This document shows, in pieces, positions 1-11,149 of a stretch of DNA of 64,000 nt. Source of the DNA: Trichodelitschia bisporula (Eukaryota; Ascomycota; Dothideomycetes; Phaeotrichales; Phaeotrichaceae); NCBI GenBank assembly GCA_010356995.1, contig ML996690.1:623420-687419 (forward strand), given 5' to 3'. The notes under the pieces were generated by a model. That model searched no databases. It worked only from the letters and a program-made list of their open reading frames with translations, and had not been told where the DNA came from. Made by a program: the position numbers and the translations under genes. Each line of letters opens with the position of its first letter. The stretch's first letter is position 1.

Positions 1-1947
1 TTGATATCTCAGACCAACGTCAACGCGAGCTAGAGAAGCTACCCGGCTTTCACGAGGTCCCGCCTAACCGCCGGCAAGAACTTTTTATGCAGAAGATCGA
101 CCAGTGCAACATCATCTTCGATTTCAACGATGCAAGCGGTGATATGAAGTCCAAGGAGATCAAGCGCCTGGCACTTCATGAGCTTCTTGACTATGTGGCC
201 AATAACAGGCAGGTCATCACGGAGCCGATGTATCCGCGGGTCGTCGAGATGTTTAGCAAGAACTTGTTCCGTCCGATCCCGCCCCCGATGAACATTCAAG
301 GCGAGGCCTTCGACCCTGAAGAGGATGAGCCGGTGCTTGAAGTGGCCTGGCCTCACATCCAAGTGGTGTACGAATTCTTCCTGCGCTTTATCGAGAGCCA
401 GGACTTCAACACCAACGTCGCGAAGCAGTACATCGACCACAACTTTGTGCTTCAGGTAAGATGCCGCCATTTGTTGAGTGTGCAATTTTTGACGATCGGT
501 AGTTGCTCGAACTGTTCGACTCGGAAGACCCCCGGGAGAGAGATTTCCTCAAAACGACGCTCCACCGAATTTACGGCAAATTCCTGAACCTTCGCTCGTT
601 TATTCGTCGTTCGATAAACAACGTCTTCTTCCAGTTTGTCTATGAGACGGAGCGGTTCAACGGCATCGCGGAACTGCTTGAGATCCTGGGTTCGATTATC
701 AACGGCTTTGCTTTGCCGCTGAAAGAGGAGCACAAGCTCTTCCTTACCCGCGTACTGCTCCCGCTGCACAAGGTCAAGAGCCTGAGCATGTATCACCCGC
801 AGTTGGCTTATTGCATCGTCCAATTTTTGGAGAAGGATGCAGCTCTGACCGAAGAAGTGAGTATGGCCGGACGGAAAGTGGATACGCACTGACTTTTTTA
901 GGTTGTCTTTGGACTCCTGCGCTACTGGCCAAAGGTCAACAGCACCAAAGAAGTTATGTTCCTCAACGAAGTGGAAGACATCTTCGAGGTCATGGATCCG
1001 GCGGAGTTCGCCAAGGTGCAAGAGAAGTTGTTCACCCAGCTCGCGAAGTCGGTTGCAAGCCCCCATTTCCAGGTAGGAGTATTGCCCATTCTGAGGGTCT
1101 TGCTGACTCTTGCAGGTTGCGGAGCGTGCGCTGTACTTTTGGAACAATGAGTACTTTTGCAATCTGGTCAGCGACAATGTCAGAGTCATCCTCCCAATCA
1201 TGTTTGCTCCGCTCTACGAGAACTCCAAGGGCCACTGGAACCGGTAAGTTCTGGAATATTTCCAGCGGTTAAGGCGCTAACAATTCACAGCACCATTCAT
1301 GGCATGGTCTATAATGCCATGAAGTTGTTCATGGAAGTCGACCACGAGCTCTTTGACGAGTGTTCGCGGGAATATGCCGAGCAACAGAACAACGCACCCG
1401 AGAGGATGATGTCTCGCCAACAACAGTGGGAGCAGCTTGCAGAACTGGCCAAGGCAAGGCAGAACGGCCGTAGTCAGTTGCCTGCTCCACCGGCGAAGGC
1501 TGCCACGCCTCGCACAGAAGAGGGTGACTCTCTGAGCCAGGACAGCCAGCGTCGTCTCGAGGCGCTGCGCCTGCAAGACGAGCCGGTTAGGGAGCGACGG
1601 CCGAAAGAGTACTCAAACTCCTCGTCGGTACGTTAATTTTTTCCCATTCGCTCCAGGTGCTTTGGTGCGTTGCTGTACGACCTTTGGGTGTAGATCCGTG
1701 TACTTTAAGCGACGAATTCTTAGACGTTGTTTTGTTCTTGCGCTTTTTGAGCGGGAGTCTAACATTTTGGCCTCGTTTTCCTCTCTAGAGACGTTCTCAG
1801 CCAGCAGCGGATGATCCGCGAGCCCACCGGTCATCGGGACGGCCCCGCAGCAACAGCCGTCCCGGGTCGTCTGGGAGTGTGGTAACTCCGCCTCCCGGGG
1901 CCGTTTCGCGCAGCAACTCTGCCGGGGCCGTGGCCCGGGTCGTATGA
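1..1947 (+). CDS. RTS1: PP2A regulatory subunit B' (B56 family), 5' truncated
   Basis: This is the B56-type regulatory subunit of protein phosphatase 2A, which selects substrates for the PP2A core enzyme in stress, septation and mitotic control. Exons in this window are <1-455, 503-856, 902-1072, 1116-1243, 1291-1627 and 1789-1947. Each junction keeps the frame and uses GT...AG. The product carries the HEAT-like B56 core in order, including [29 protein letters not shown] and the [12 protein letters not shown] block, which are diagnostic of the family. The last exon adds a basic, Ser/Pro-rich tail of 52 residues after a 161-nt intron. If that intron is kept, the protein ends four bases past the donor, so two C-termini are possible. 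The start codon lies upstream of the window. The family assignment is secure; only the last intron is less certain. Confidence 0.93.
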
Positions 1948-4860
1948 CGACTGTTTTTCCTTTTTGCGATGTTTCATCTTCTGGCGCTTGCACAACACGC
2001 ATCTCCTTTGCCGACTGCGCCCAATCTGACTGGTTTAGGATGTTGGGCAGCCTGACGGGGGGGTATCGTGACCGACGGTGCTGATTTTTCGAGCACCCGC
2101 CTGCGAGGCGCCTGCTGGGTTGGAGAAACGGATGCGTGTATAGGTTTTTGAATGCTTGAGTTAGGGGTGGGTGAAATGACGAGGGCCGGATACACGGCGG
2201 TTCATGGTGTTTTTGCTCTTCTGCTTTTTGTTTCATTCATGGGCACGATGAATAGGGCTATGATAACGTGGGTGTGGAATGGGACGGAACCGAGGGGAGG
2301 TAGATGCCTTTATCCTTTCTCTTCCGTGTAATTTGGGGTTCTGCGAAGGGTACGGAATGTTCAAGTCACTCACACTTGTAGGAGCAAGGGGTAAAAAATG
2401 CGACTTTGGCTGTGTATGCGGTGCGGCAAGCTGCCCTGATGTCTGGGGTGGGAGCTGTTGAGATGTGGGGGCGCGGGGGAGGTGTTCCTTGGGAGAGGGG
2501 TACTTATAGGTACTTTGCGACAGTGTTTTCACGGCAGCAATCGAGAATAGACCGTTTGTTTGTGTTTCTGTGGGCCGTGGTGACGAATACTCGGTGGTTT
2601 GAGGAGTGCCGAGATATCAACGGTCGCCGTGAAGGGGTCACCGACAAGCTCTCACATCGTCTCAGTCATGGCCACATGGAGGTGTGTGGAAGCGGGAAGT
2701 CAATCAACCAGACCCGTGTCATTCATCAACTCTAGTTGCAACTCCGGATCTGCGTGCAAATCGAGATGAACTTTTCATATTAAGGTTCCATCCAGGCTCT
2801 ACGCAGTGCACAAAGCGGCGGAGGGCCCAGCAATATTCGAAAGACAGGTGTGAGGTGGGCAGTTTGACGAGCTGGCATCAACATCAAGCAGGTGATCGTG
2901 ATGCTCTTTATCCAGTGGTACTTCGGTACTCAACACGCTCAAGCTGCAGTCACATGCAGCCGGGGGAGCGCGGCTGTCTGCGGGTTTCCTTCAGAGGCGC
3001 CAACCGCGGCGGTTGGCCCCCTTGACCGTTGGTTGGGAGAGGTGGGAAATGACCAGTCAACGGGGATAGGTTAGAAGGCCGAATAGCAGACAGGGCAGTG
3101 GGTTGGCTGCCGGTGTGGCTAAGGGATTTCAGGAACGGGGACAGGGGACAACTAGGGTTGGAATAGATACCAAACGACTGTTTCTTGACGCGAGCAAACA
3201 ATCAAATTCAGGCCGCTTTTTAAAAATATCTAACGTTTCATACGTGAGAAAAAGGTGGTACGTGCGCGCATGCAAATTGTTGAATACCACGTATCCACAC
3301 TATATTTAGCAGATCTAAGATCAGATTCGAGTAAAGCCTTTCATTCTGCGCATTTTACAAGTCTCTAGGAGTTAAAGCAGGTTGTTGTGGATTTATGTTT
3401 TAACAATGTATTTTGGCTGGTGATTTGGTAGATCGTGATAATGGCTAGGAGCAACAGTTATAACTCACTAAGATGTCGAAGCATCACAACACGCTTTATA
3501 CGCCCGGAACAATAAATCTAAGATAGTAAAAGAAGAGCTATATCAGTCACACGATTTTTACGCGTCTAGTTTTACCTAGTCTTGCTCCATATACTCCGCG
3601 ACGTACGCTCGCATTTGCGTTCTCAGGCTTGAGGTACTTCGAGCCGCAAACAGTCCTTATCGATAGCGTTCTCGATAACGATTAAGGGACTTTGAGCCAC
3701 AACTGAGCCACGGCTCTTATCGATAGGCGTATTAATCGTAATTTCTACATGTTTTGGGCTAGCGTTACATAATTACTCACCATATGCCAGGGTATTATAT
3801 ACGCATTCAAATGTAGTTTACTTCAATAAATATCATGTGTGAAAAATAAAACAGCCCTACAGGCGAAATCGGATAAATATCAAATAAAGCACAACCTAGG
3901 GACAACGGCATGCAGACGTTGCGCCACACGTTGCCGTATGGAAGCCCGGACGACCACTTGGTATCGGTTCAACACCCGTCTTGGATGTTGGATCTGCGAT
4001 GCGATGCGGATGCGGATGCAGAGGCCTTTGATGGTTGCCTCCTTTGGGGGCGGAGGGACCGGATCGCGATAAAAGAAGTCCATTTGAGGGAGAGCATTTA
4101 CCGGTGTGGGTTTCGGCCACTTTGCTGGGTTCGGAGTTCTATGTATCTCCCTGGTCACTTTCTCTCTCCGTGAACAACCCTGAGGGCTTGTCGATCCAAC
4201 AATGTTCAACACAGTTCAACATGTCGACTCAATTAGCCAGTCAGCATCAGTGCATAGTGCAGTTCATTCGCTGTAGGCAAGCTTTAGTGGATACCCCACT
4301 GCCCCTTAGACCCTAAGGGAGCAATTAGTGACCATCCGACCCTTTCTCCTTCTCTCTCTGTTCTCCGCTCTCTGGTGTTCTTCCGCTCATCTCTCGCTCT
4401 CACATGCGGGCCAAGAACTAAAAACGCGCCGCCGCCTCCCCCAATCCCCCAGAAGCCCGTAAGCCCCTTTCCTCCGCCCCCAAACGTCGACTTTTAAACA
4501 AACCAAAAAGACCCTTCCAACCTCAACCAACAACCAACAACCCTTATCCTCACTTCCTCCAATCTTCTCCTCTCCCCCCGCAACCTCCTCTTTTCTTTCT
4601 TCAAGTCACTCCTTTCATACAATCCCGTACCTGTGGATCTGCGTTAATCATTTGCTTTGTGCTTACGCACCTCCAACTCTTACTTAAGCGTCGTGCAGCT
4701 TCAGCAAGGAAAACGCGTCGTCCCGTCGCCGAGTGCAAACCAGCGGTTCGCACTTTTTTAACATAAAACCCGATCCCCCGCCCTCTCCCGCAATCAACCT
4801 CCACCTGCATCTTTCTCCCTTGACAACCTACCGACGCACCTCATCGCATTGACCGCAATC
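1948..4860. other. Intergenic region with AT-rich segment
   Basis: I see no supportable gene in these 2.9 kb. About 3180-3870 is clearly richer in A and T than its surroundings, with many TA steps and short repeats of the TTATCGATA type at 3658-3666 and 3717-3725. That would fit an old repeat mutated by RIP, but I recognise no element family. About 4320-4860 is pyrimidine-rich and is probably the promoter and 5' leader of the elongase gene. Confidence 0.5.
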
Positions 4861-6038
4861 ATGTCGACTCCCGACTGGATCCAAGTAGGCGTGCCTACTC
4901 TCGAGCGGCCATTCGGTCTGGCTATGTGGCCCCTCTTCGAGAAGGCCTTCTTCGCCGTCAAGGGCTACAAGCCGCAGGACTTTCGCTTTAAGCAAGGCGA
5001 GACACCTTTATCGACGTTCCCGGCGACGGCGGCGATTCTCGTCTCATACTACATCGTCATTTTTGGCGGCCGCGAATTGATGCGCAACCGTCCGGCGCTG
5101 AAGCTCAACTTCCTCTTCCAGCTGCACAACCTCGTCCTGACCCTCATCTCCGGAAGCTTGCTCGTCCTCTTCATTGAGCAGCTGCTGCCGACGCTTGTCA
5201 ACCATGGCATCTTCCACACCATCTGCGCTCACAAGGGTGGTTGGACTGACAAGCTTGTAATCCTGTACTACGTAAGGCGCGTGGCTTGCAACAAAGGATC
5301 TCCGTTCTGACCCTTGCAGCTCAACTACCTCACCAAGTACATAGAGTTGCTTGATACCTGCTTCCTTTTCCTGAAGAAGAAGCCTCTGAGTAAGTTGGCC
5401 CTCGGAAATGGAATGCACAATTCGGTTTGCTGACATTGGTAGCCTTCCTGCACACCTACCACCATGGTGCGACCGCTCTGCTCTGCTACACCCAGCTCAT
5501 TGGCAGCACTGCCGTCTCGTGGGTGCCGATCACGCTGAACCTGACGGTTCACGTTGTTATGTACTGGTACTACTTCCAGAGCGCCCGCGGCATTCGCATC
5601 TGGTGGAAGCAGTACATTACGGTTATGCAGATTGTCCAATTCGTCATTGATCTCGGTATGTTCTTTGTCGCGCCTTACGCCCTCCCCAGCTAATCTTCTA
5701 CAGGCTTCGTCTACTTCGCCTCGTGGACCTACTTCACCTCGTCCTACTGGCCATGGCTCCCTCACTACGGCGGATGCGCTGGCGAGGAATTCGCCGCCAT
5801 TGCCGGTATCTGCATCCTCAGCTCCTACCTGCTGCTCTTCCTTTCCTTCTACGCTGCCACTTACAAGAAGCCGGCGGGTGCGGTTAAGGGCCGCAGCCGT
5901 GCCAAGTCGGCGCTCAAGGAGATGGCGGACGAGAAGGTGCCGACGGTGCAGGATGCGGCGCGGCGGCTGAGCCACGGGACTACCGGGTACAGCCTGCCCA
6001 GTGCGAATGGATCGCACACCCGGTCACGCAAGGCGTAA
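4861..6038 (+). CDS. ELO-family very-long-chain fatty acid elongase (3-ketoacyl-CoA synthase)
   Basis: This ER membrane enzyme condenses malonyl-CoA with a long acyl-CoA, the first step of each elongation cycle for sphingolipid and membrane fatty acids. Exons are 4861-5271, 5320-5389, 5443-5655 and 5704-6038, giving 342 residues, normal for fungal ELO proteins. The histidine box HTYHH sits at residues 164-168, after the conserved stretch around [13 protein letters not shown]. Several hydrophobic helices follow, then a basic C-terminal tail ending in RSRKA, as in ER-retained elongases. The start is the ATG at 4861; an in-frame TTG lies four codons upstream and is ignored. The C16/C18-to-C26 class (Elo2/Elo3-like) seems likely, but substrate length cannot be read from the sequence. 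Confidence 0.93.
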
Positions 6039-6810
6039 ATGCCTGCGTGAGTCTGGGGCAAGAGACGACGATAGATGGGTGCGGGGTCTTCATTAGGGGT
6101 TTCTGGGATGAAGTTCCCAGGGCCTAGCTATGGCATGGCTTCCTGGGCCGGGCTCTTGAGTGTGCTGGCGGGCCTTCTAGCGACGACGGGTACACTCGAA
6201 GTCGTGCTGGGTACATACGAGGTTGTCACGGAGGCACGGCTTTGACTTGTTATTCCTTTCGTGTATCCAATTGCTTGGTTTCGCGCCTCCGCGGCTTGCT
6301 GCTGTGCTTTTTCGAGGAAGGGCGGCGGATAGCGGGTTGCGGAGTATGGGTTTTAGTATCTGGGCTGGTGGTCGGTGGGTGGATGGGTGGTGTGTATGAT
6401 AAGTAACGTGGCTAGAGGGGAGGGCAAAGCAAAATAATTAATCACATAATGTTCATGCATTGGCTTGGTCTATTATTGCTGAGGTTTTTGATGAAGGTGT
6501 GAAGAGGGATGGCGGAGGGGTGGTTGGGAGATTGCTGCACCCGGCCATGATGCATGCGGCAGTCCGGGTTCTTACAGAAGCGGCCTGAGGCATCAGCGGG
6601 GCGCATTCCATGGTGACGGTCGACGTCGATGGCACCTCCCGTTTCGCAGTCTGTACATACTTACTTCCATATTCGCCCTTCGCGCCCGCAACCCTATACC
6701 ACTTACCGCGACCAAAGAAACACCTCCCCTCCTCCACCAACATCCCGGCGCATATCCTCCCACCCGCCTCGAACCCCACCAACACCCCGCCCCGCGCCAC
6801 CAACACCACC
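6039..6810. other. Intergenic region, elongase 3' end to UBC7 promoter
   Basis: No gene is supported here. The first half is the 3' flank of the elongase gene. The last 150 bases are C-rich and lead directly into the UBC7 start, so they are probably its promoter and short leader. Confidence 0.5.
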
Positions 6811-7314
6811 ATGTCGCACACCTCCGTCGCCGCCAAGCGCCTCTTCATCGAATACCGCGCCCTCACCACCGACGCACTTGACGGCATCGCCGCAGGCCCG
6901 GTATCGGAAGACGACCTCTTCCTCTGGGAAGCGCTCATCCAGGGTCCGGGGGGCACGCCCTTCGAAGGCGGCGTCTTTCCCGCCGAACTACGCTTTCCGA
7001 AAGATTACCCGCTCGCGCCGCCTCAAATGCGGTTCACGTGCGAGATATGGCACCCCAATGTGTATCCGAATGGGAATGTGTGTATTAGTATCCTGCACGC
7101 GCCGGGGGAGGATCCGAATCATTATGAGAAGGCGGAGGAGAGGTGGAGCCCGATTCAGAGTGTGGAAAAGATTTTGATCTCGGTTATGAGTATGTTGGCG
7201 GAGCCGAATGATGAGAGTCCGGCGAATGTGGATGCGGCGAGGATGTGGAGGGAGAGGAGGGGGGAATATGAGAGGGTTGTGAGGGAGAGTGTAAGGCGGT
7301 CATTGGGGTTGTAG
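6811..7314 (+). CDS. UBC7: Ubiquitin-conjugating enzyme E2, Ubc7/UBE2G type
   Basis: This E2 accepts ubiquitin from E1 and works with ER-membrane E3 ligases in ER-associated degradation. The gene is a single open frame of 167 residues. The UBC fold is complete: [14 protein letters not shown], the [11 protein letters not shown] block with active-site Cys91, and the [18 protein letters not shown] helix. A 13-residue acidic loop after the active site (around [12 protein letters not shown]) is the mark of the Ubc7/Cdc34 group, and the short C-terminus points to Ubc7 rather than Cdc34. The gene has no intron, unlike most of its neighbours. It is convergent with the AIM25 gene. Confidence 0.95.
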   Translation: MSHTSVAAKRLFIEYRALTTDALDGIAAGPVSEDDLFLWEALIQGPGGTPFEGGVFPAELRFPKDYPLAPPQMRFTCEIWHPNVYPNGNVCISILHAPGEDPNHYEKAEERWSPIQSVEKILISVMSMLAEPNDESPANVDAARMWRERRGEYERVVRESVRRSLGL

Positions 7315-7795
7315 GGTCGGTCGGCGTTTGGGACGGGATGGAGGGGATTGGGGTTGATCTGGAGAGGGGATGGGCGAGGTGAGATGTCTGATGAGATTAT
7401 TGTGGACTCGGCTGATGATGTCTAGTTGTCGGCTTTGAATGGAGTAGTGCATCCGTAGACGATGAAGCTACTCCATAGGGGACATTGAAAACCAGACTCA
7501 CGCCATAGCTTCAAGAAATTAACAAGAATAGAACGCCGAATCTCATTGGAGAGTCTCATATCCCACCGTCTAACCGCCCAATGCTCCCGATGCTGCACAA
7601 TGCTCCGATGCCTAATATACAGCCCATAAATCACCACCATCCCACCGCTAGAAGAATACCAAACGCCCGCCATAGCTTCGAGAATAAAAAAGAACAGATC
7701 GCCGAACCTCAGTGGAGAGTCTCATATCCCACCGTCTAACCGTCTAAGCGCCCAATGCTCCCATGCCCAGCGCTCCCATGCTAATATACAGTTCT
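7315..7795. other. Convergent 3' spacer with duplicated gene tail
   Basis: This spacer lies between the 3' ends of UBC7 and the scramblase gene. Its main content is the duplicated 140-bp segment described in the repeat entry. No separate gene is visible. Confidence 0.6.
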
Positions 7796-7806
7796 TCAAT
7801 CACCAG
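7501..7806. repeat. Imperfect direct duplication, two units of about 140 bp
   Basis: Unit A (about 7501-7645) and unit B (7668-7806) share long blocks. Both open with CGCCATAGCTTC, then GAGAGTCTCATATCCCACCG, then CTAATATACAG, then a CACCA(C/G)CATC end. Unit B runs into the last codons and stop of the scramblase gene (minus strand, stop at 7796-7798), so unit A looks like a diverged copy of that gene's 3' end lying downstream. In unit A the stop has become a sense codon in the old frame. Divergence is roughly 15-20 percent by eye. Confidence 0.8.
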
Positions 7807-9286
7807 CATCAAACCAGTCCCCCCAATCGCCACCCCCTCCCCCCGCTCCGCCCTCCCCACCTCCACTACCCTCGTTGGGCGGCTCATAATCATCCCACCA
7901 GTGGTTTTCCTCGTCGTTCTTCTCCCACCAAGACTTCCCCGGAACCCCCGGGTATTCACCCTGCCCCGGCGGCGGGACCTCCGCCGATCCAGACCGTCGC
8001 TGCCTTCTGTTCTCATCCTCATATTCCTGTTGCATCGCCTCCAACTCCACCATCGTTCCCGCCCCAGCAGCTGCACCCGCGATACCACTCTCCCCTGCCG
8101 TCTCCGCGGCACCTACGGCCCCCGCACCCGCAGCTCCAGCACCAGCAGCCTCCCCACCCCCCCACCAGGGAAACCACAACGGCATAAATCCGCCCCCAGC
8201 ACCACTATGCCGACTAAAATAATCGAAATCGATGCTCACAGCCGTCGCAAGCGCCACCGCGCGCTGGTCAAGCGTAAGTCCCGGGCCGGCGGCGGGGAGG
8301 ATATGCTGCCCCTCCGTGGCCGTTGCCTCCTCCATCGCCGCGGCATCCATGCGCAGTGCGTATACACCTGTTTCGGTGAAGATCTCCCTTGCGAACCCGC
8401 TGAAATTGCGATTTACGCTTGCTAGTGGCGCACCGGAGTCCGACTGGAGGCGGAAGTCCCAGCTCAGGAAGGGGGCGTCGATGCGTGCAAATTGGGCCAT
8501 CGTGTGCGTTCCCTCCTGCGGCTGGAGCGTGAAGAGATTGTACCGTCGGCGCAGCGGGGCCCATTCTTGCTGTACCTCTCCTATAAGGCGCATCTGCTCT
8601 TCCGGGAGTGCGGAGGGGCGCACATCCGGCCGCGTCCCGGCGAGCGCAATGTTTGTCCCAGCGGCTGGGCTTGGGTTGGGTGAGGGGGTGTTTGAGTCCA
8701 CGGGGTCGAGCACGCGCAGCCGGCTGTTTATCCACGCGAACGGACGCTGGACGCGGAGGACTTCGGAGCCTGCGGTGTCGAAGACGTGTGCTGTGAAGCC
8801 GCGGTGGGTGCGGAAGGCTTGACGCGCGAGGGCGGAGCGTAGGCCGTGTGCGCGCTCAGAGAGATGCCCGAGTGGGGCGCCGGTGGGGGAGAGGATGGTG
8901 TAGTTGTTTGCTTGTTCGAAGCCGGCGAGGAGGGTTAGGGGTTCGAGGTGCCGCTGGATTAAGAGGGTTGGGTGGGTGAGGAGGGCAGTGGCGGGGTGAG
9001 TGGGGTTGAGGATGGGGTGCGGGGAGGAGGGGATGTGGATGGGGACGAGGAGGGCGTTCTGAGACTGGAAAGAAGATGATGTGAGCGTGCCGGCGAGCGT
9101 CTGGGGGCTGGTCGGCTCGGATGAGGAGTTGGATGGTTCTGGTGCGGGGTTGGCGTCTGGTTCGGAGGGTTGAGGCGGTGGTGGACGGCGGGGTGGTTGG
9201 CGGGAGAATCTCCTAGGGAGAGTGTAGGAGACAGAACGATAGGGAACGCGTAAGAGGCGCAAGGCCCAGCAAGACGGAGCGGCCAT
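7796..9286 (-). CDS. AIM25: AIM25-like mitochondrial phospholipid scramblase family protein
   Basis: The 496-residue product matches the scramblase (LURAP/PLSCR) family that in yeast includes the mitochondrial protein Aim25. The first 30 residues are Arg-rich and lack acidic residues, as expected for a mitochondrial presequence. The family core runs from about residue 110 (QNALLVPIHIP) through the strand-rich region with HVFDTAGSEVLRVQRPF and GVYALRMD, and ends near FDYFSRHSG at about residue 350. A Gly/Ala-rich linker and an acidic, Trp- and Gly-rich tail follow. I chose the ATG at 9286; the frame stays open for 88 codons upstream, but that part is low-complexity and unlike the family. Whether it moves lipids is inferred only from the family. 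Its 3' end is duplicated just downstream. Confidence 0.85.
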   Translation of the reverse strand: MAAPSCWALRLLRVPYRSVSYTLPRRFSRQPPRRPPPPQPSEPDANPAPEPSNSSSEPTSPQTLAGTLTSSSFQSQNALLVPIHIPSSPHPILNPTHPATALLTHPTLLIQRHLEPLTLLAGFEQANNYTILSPTGAPLGHLSERAHGLRSALARQAFRTHRGFTAHVFDTAGSEVLRVQRPFAWINSRLRVLDPVDSNTPSPNPSPAAGTNIALAGTRPDVRPSALPEEQMRLIGEVQQEWAPLRRRYNLFTLQPQEGTHTMAQFARIDAPFLSWDFRLQSDSGAPLASVNRNFSGFAREIFTETGVYALRMDAAAMEEATATEGQHILPAAGPGLTLDQRAVALATAVSIDFDYFSRHSGAGGGFMPLWFPWWGGGEAAGAGAAGAGAVGAAETAGESGIAGAAAGAGTMVELEAMQQEYEDENRRQRRSGSAEVPPPGQGEYPGVPGKSWWEKNDEENHWWDDYEPPNEGSGGGEGGAGGGGGDWGDWFDAGD

Positions 9287-9989
9287 TCTGTGTCGAAAGA
9301 GGGCATTAGTGATGTTTGCCGTGGTTTTGCGGTGGTGGTGATGGGTGATGTTGTCATGGTTCTGGCCATACACGGTGTGATGCCTCAGGCCATGATGTGG
9401 TCTGGGTGGCAGCACAGTACCGAGGTGGCGTATGGGGACTAGCGCAGTCATGTGACTGGCGCCAAGCCCCCACACTGCGGTTATGCTTTTGCACACCCAT
9501 CCCTGTAGATTACTTCTCCAACTCTTTATCATCGTCTCGAAGCAATCCATGGTTTTTGCACCGCTCTTCGCTGGTACCGTGACAGATGTAAAGAAAAGAG
9601 AGTCGAGACACTCTCACTGCCTAAGAACACCATGTGGTCGGTCCTCCATAGCTCCTTCCATAGCTTGATAACCACGTTATCCCATGTATGAGATGCTCCT
9701 TCTAACTTCCTTCGCGGTTGGGGGGGATGTTTATAACTAAGGATTCATGGGTGATTGAGAGTTATCTGAGTAAACGGCTTATATTTCTATGAGTGGTGTT
9801 CTCCTGTTTAAATACCGTACGCATGTAAAGTATGAAGCGTTTAAAAAAAGATAAACATGTAAGTTGCTCCGCGCTTACATCTCGTAAGCGTTTATAACTG
9901 TTTTACCGCGTTCAACTTACTTATCATAGCCGTCAAGAGGTCATTTGACGTCAAAAAACCTCAAAAGATGCTTGCAGATGCTCGTAGAA

Positions 9990-10425
9990 AGACCGAGAGA
10001 TTGCTACATAGTGAGAGGGAGAGAGGGAGAGATTGCTACATGGTGAGAGGGAGATTGCTACAGGGTAAGAGGGAGAGATTGCTACATAGAGAGAGCACTA
10101 GATAACGAAATCTCTCCAGATTGAGGCAGCAACTTTCGACACAGTGCGAGAGGGAGAGAGCGCTGCATAGAGAGAGCGCTGCAGACAGAGAGCTCTACAT
10201 GGAGAGAGCGCTGTATGCAGAGAGCGCTACATGGAGAGAGCGCTACATAGAGAGAGGGAGAGGGCGCTACTTGGGGAGAGGGAGAGGGTGCTACTTGGAG
10301 AGAGGGAGAGAGCGTTACATAGAGAGAGAGGGAGCGTTGCATGGAGAGAGAGAGGGAGAGAGTGTTGACGAAGCAGAGAGGGAGAGAGTGAGGGACAGTG
10401 AGGAAGAGATTGAGGGAGAGCTCTT
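9990..10425. repeat. GA-rich minisatellite
   Basis: The plus strand is a run of irregular units built on GAGAGGGAGAGATTGCTACA and GAGAGAGCGCTACAT, about 15-30 bp each, repeated some 15-20 times over roughly 430 bp. A non-repetitive interruption lies near 10100-10140. Open frames across it on both strands are simple by-products of the repeat. Confidence 0.85.
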
Positions 10426-10476
10426 GGCATAATTACGCCATTGCTGCCTCTAATGCCCAAGGCATCAGCCTGTGAT

Positions 10477-10566
10477 AGATATAAACGTTATGGCAGCGGC
10501 TTATGGAGATATAAACGTGATGGTAACAGCTAATAGAGATATAAACGCTCTATCAACGGCTTCGCC
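10477..10566. repeat. Three tandem 30-bp units
   Basis: Units at 10477-10506, 10507-10536 and 10537-10566 each begin AGATATAAACG and share a pattern of GG or CA pairs before GGCTTA/AGCTAA/GGCTTC. They differ from one another at about a third of positions, mostly by transitions. Confidence 0.75.
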
Positions 10567-11149
10567 TGGCAGAACATGTATGAGAAACAAACATGTATGA
10601 ATTATATCATGAAAATGTACGTTATCGAAGCTTATGGTTTATTTAACAAACGTTTACTAGCTAAGCAGTTTACCGTTGAATAAACTGATAAACCATGCGC
10701 GAAACTAGTAAACGGGCGATTCATCATACCATAGACCCCCCCTTCCGCTAAGGTTTACCGTAGCAATGTAATCACATGATCATTACTGCCTTAATGCCTG
10801 ATGTCCTCTGTGCCCGACGCTGCGATTTGCATGTGGCACAGTCATGGATGCAAGCCTTGTCGTGCGTCAAATTTCTAAACAGCAATTCACGTTCCACGGC
10901 ATTACTTCTTCTTGTGTCCTTATTGAGGTGCTTTCTAAGGGCTGATTCACATGTCCTATGGTACGGGTACCGTAAGCTGTGAAGACAGAATTGGCTCAGG
11001 TGTGAAAAGCTTCTGCGCTCACAGAGCTCCTCCACCTTTTTTCATGCACCGGTAGCTCCATGTACGAAATGCGCTCCGCTCTACAGAAAACAGCTATTGA
11101 CGTACTCAGGCTCATACCCTATCACTTCGTTTTCAGATAGTCCGCCGTC

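Larger units (their letters stand above)
9287..11149. other. Gene-poor stretch with minisatellite and AT-rich blocks
   Basis: No gene is supported. The stretch contains AT-rich DNA at about 9660-9980 and 10430-10760, a GA-rich minisatellite in between, and a short 30-bp tandem repeat (separate entries). The last 350 bases are ordinary in composition and probably include the SEN2 promoter. Confidence 0.6.

Noticed and set aside
452-1201. Long minus-strand frame opposite the PP2A gene
   Set aside because: It is antisense to well-conserved B56 exons and has no family features.
7763-8425. Plus-strand frame opposite the scramblase gene
   Set aside because: It is a shadow of GC-rich low-complexity coding sequence.
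9287-9550. Upstream extension of the scramblase frame by 88 codons
   Set aside because: The extension is His/Pro-rich and unlike the family, while the ATG at 9286 gives a presequence.
10082-10432. Repeat-encoded frames in the minisatellite
   Set aside because: Periodic translation of GA-rich DNA, with no protein character.
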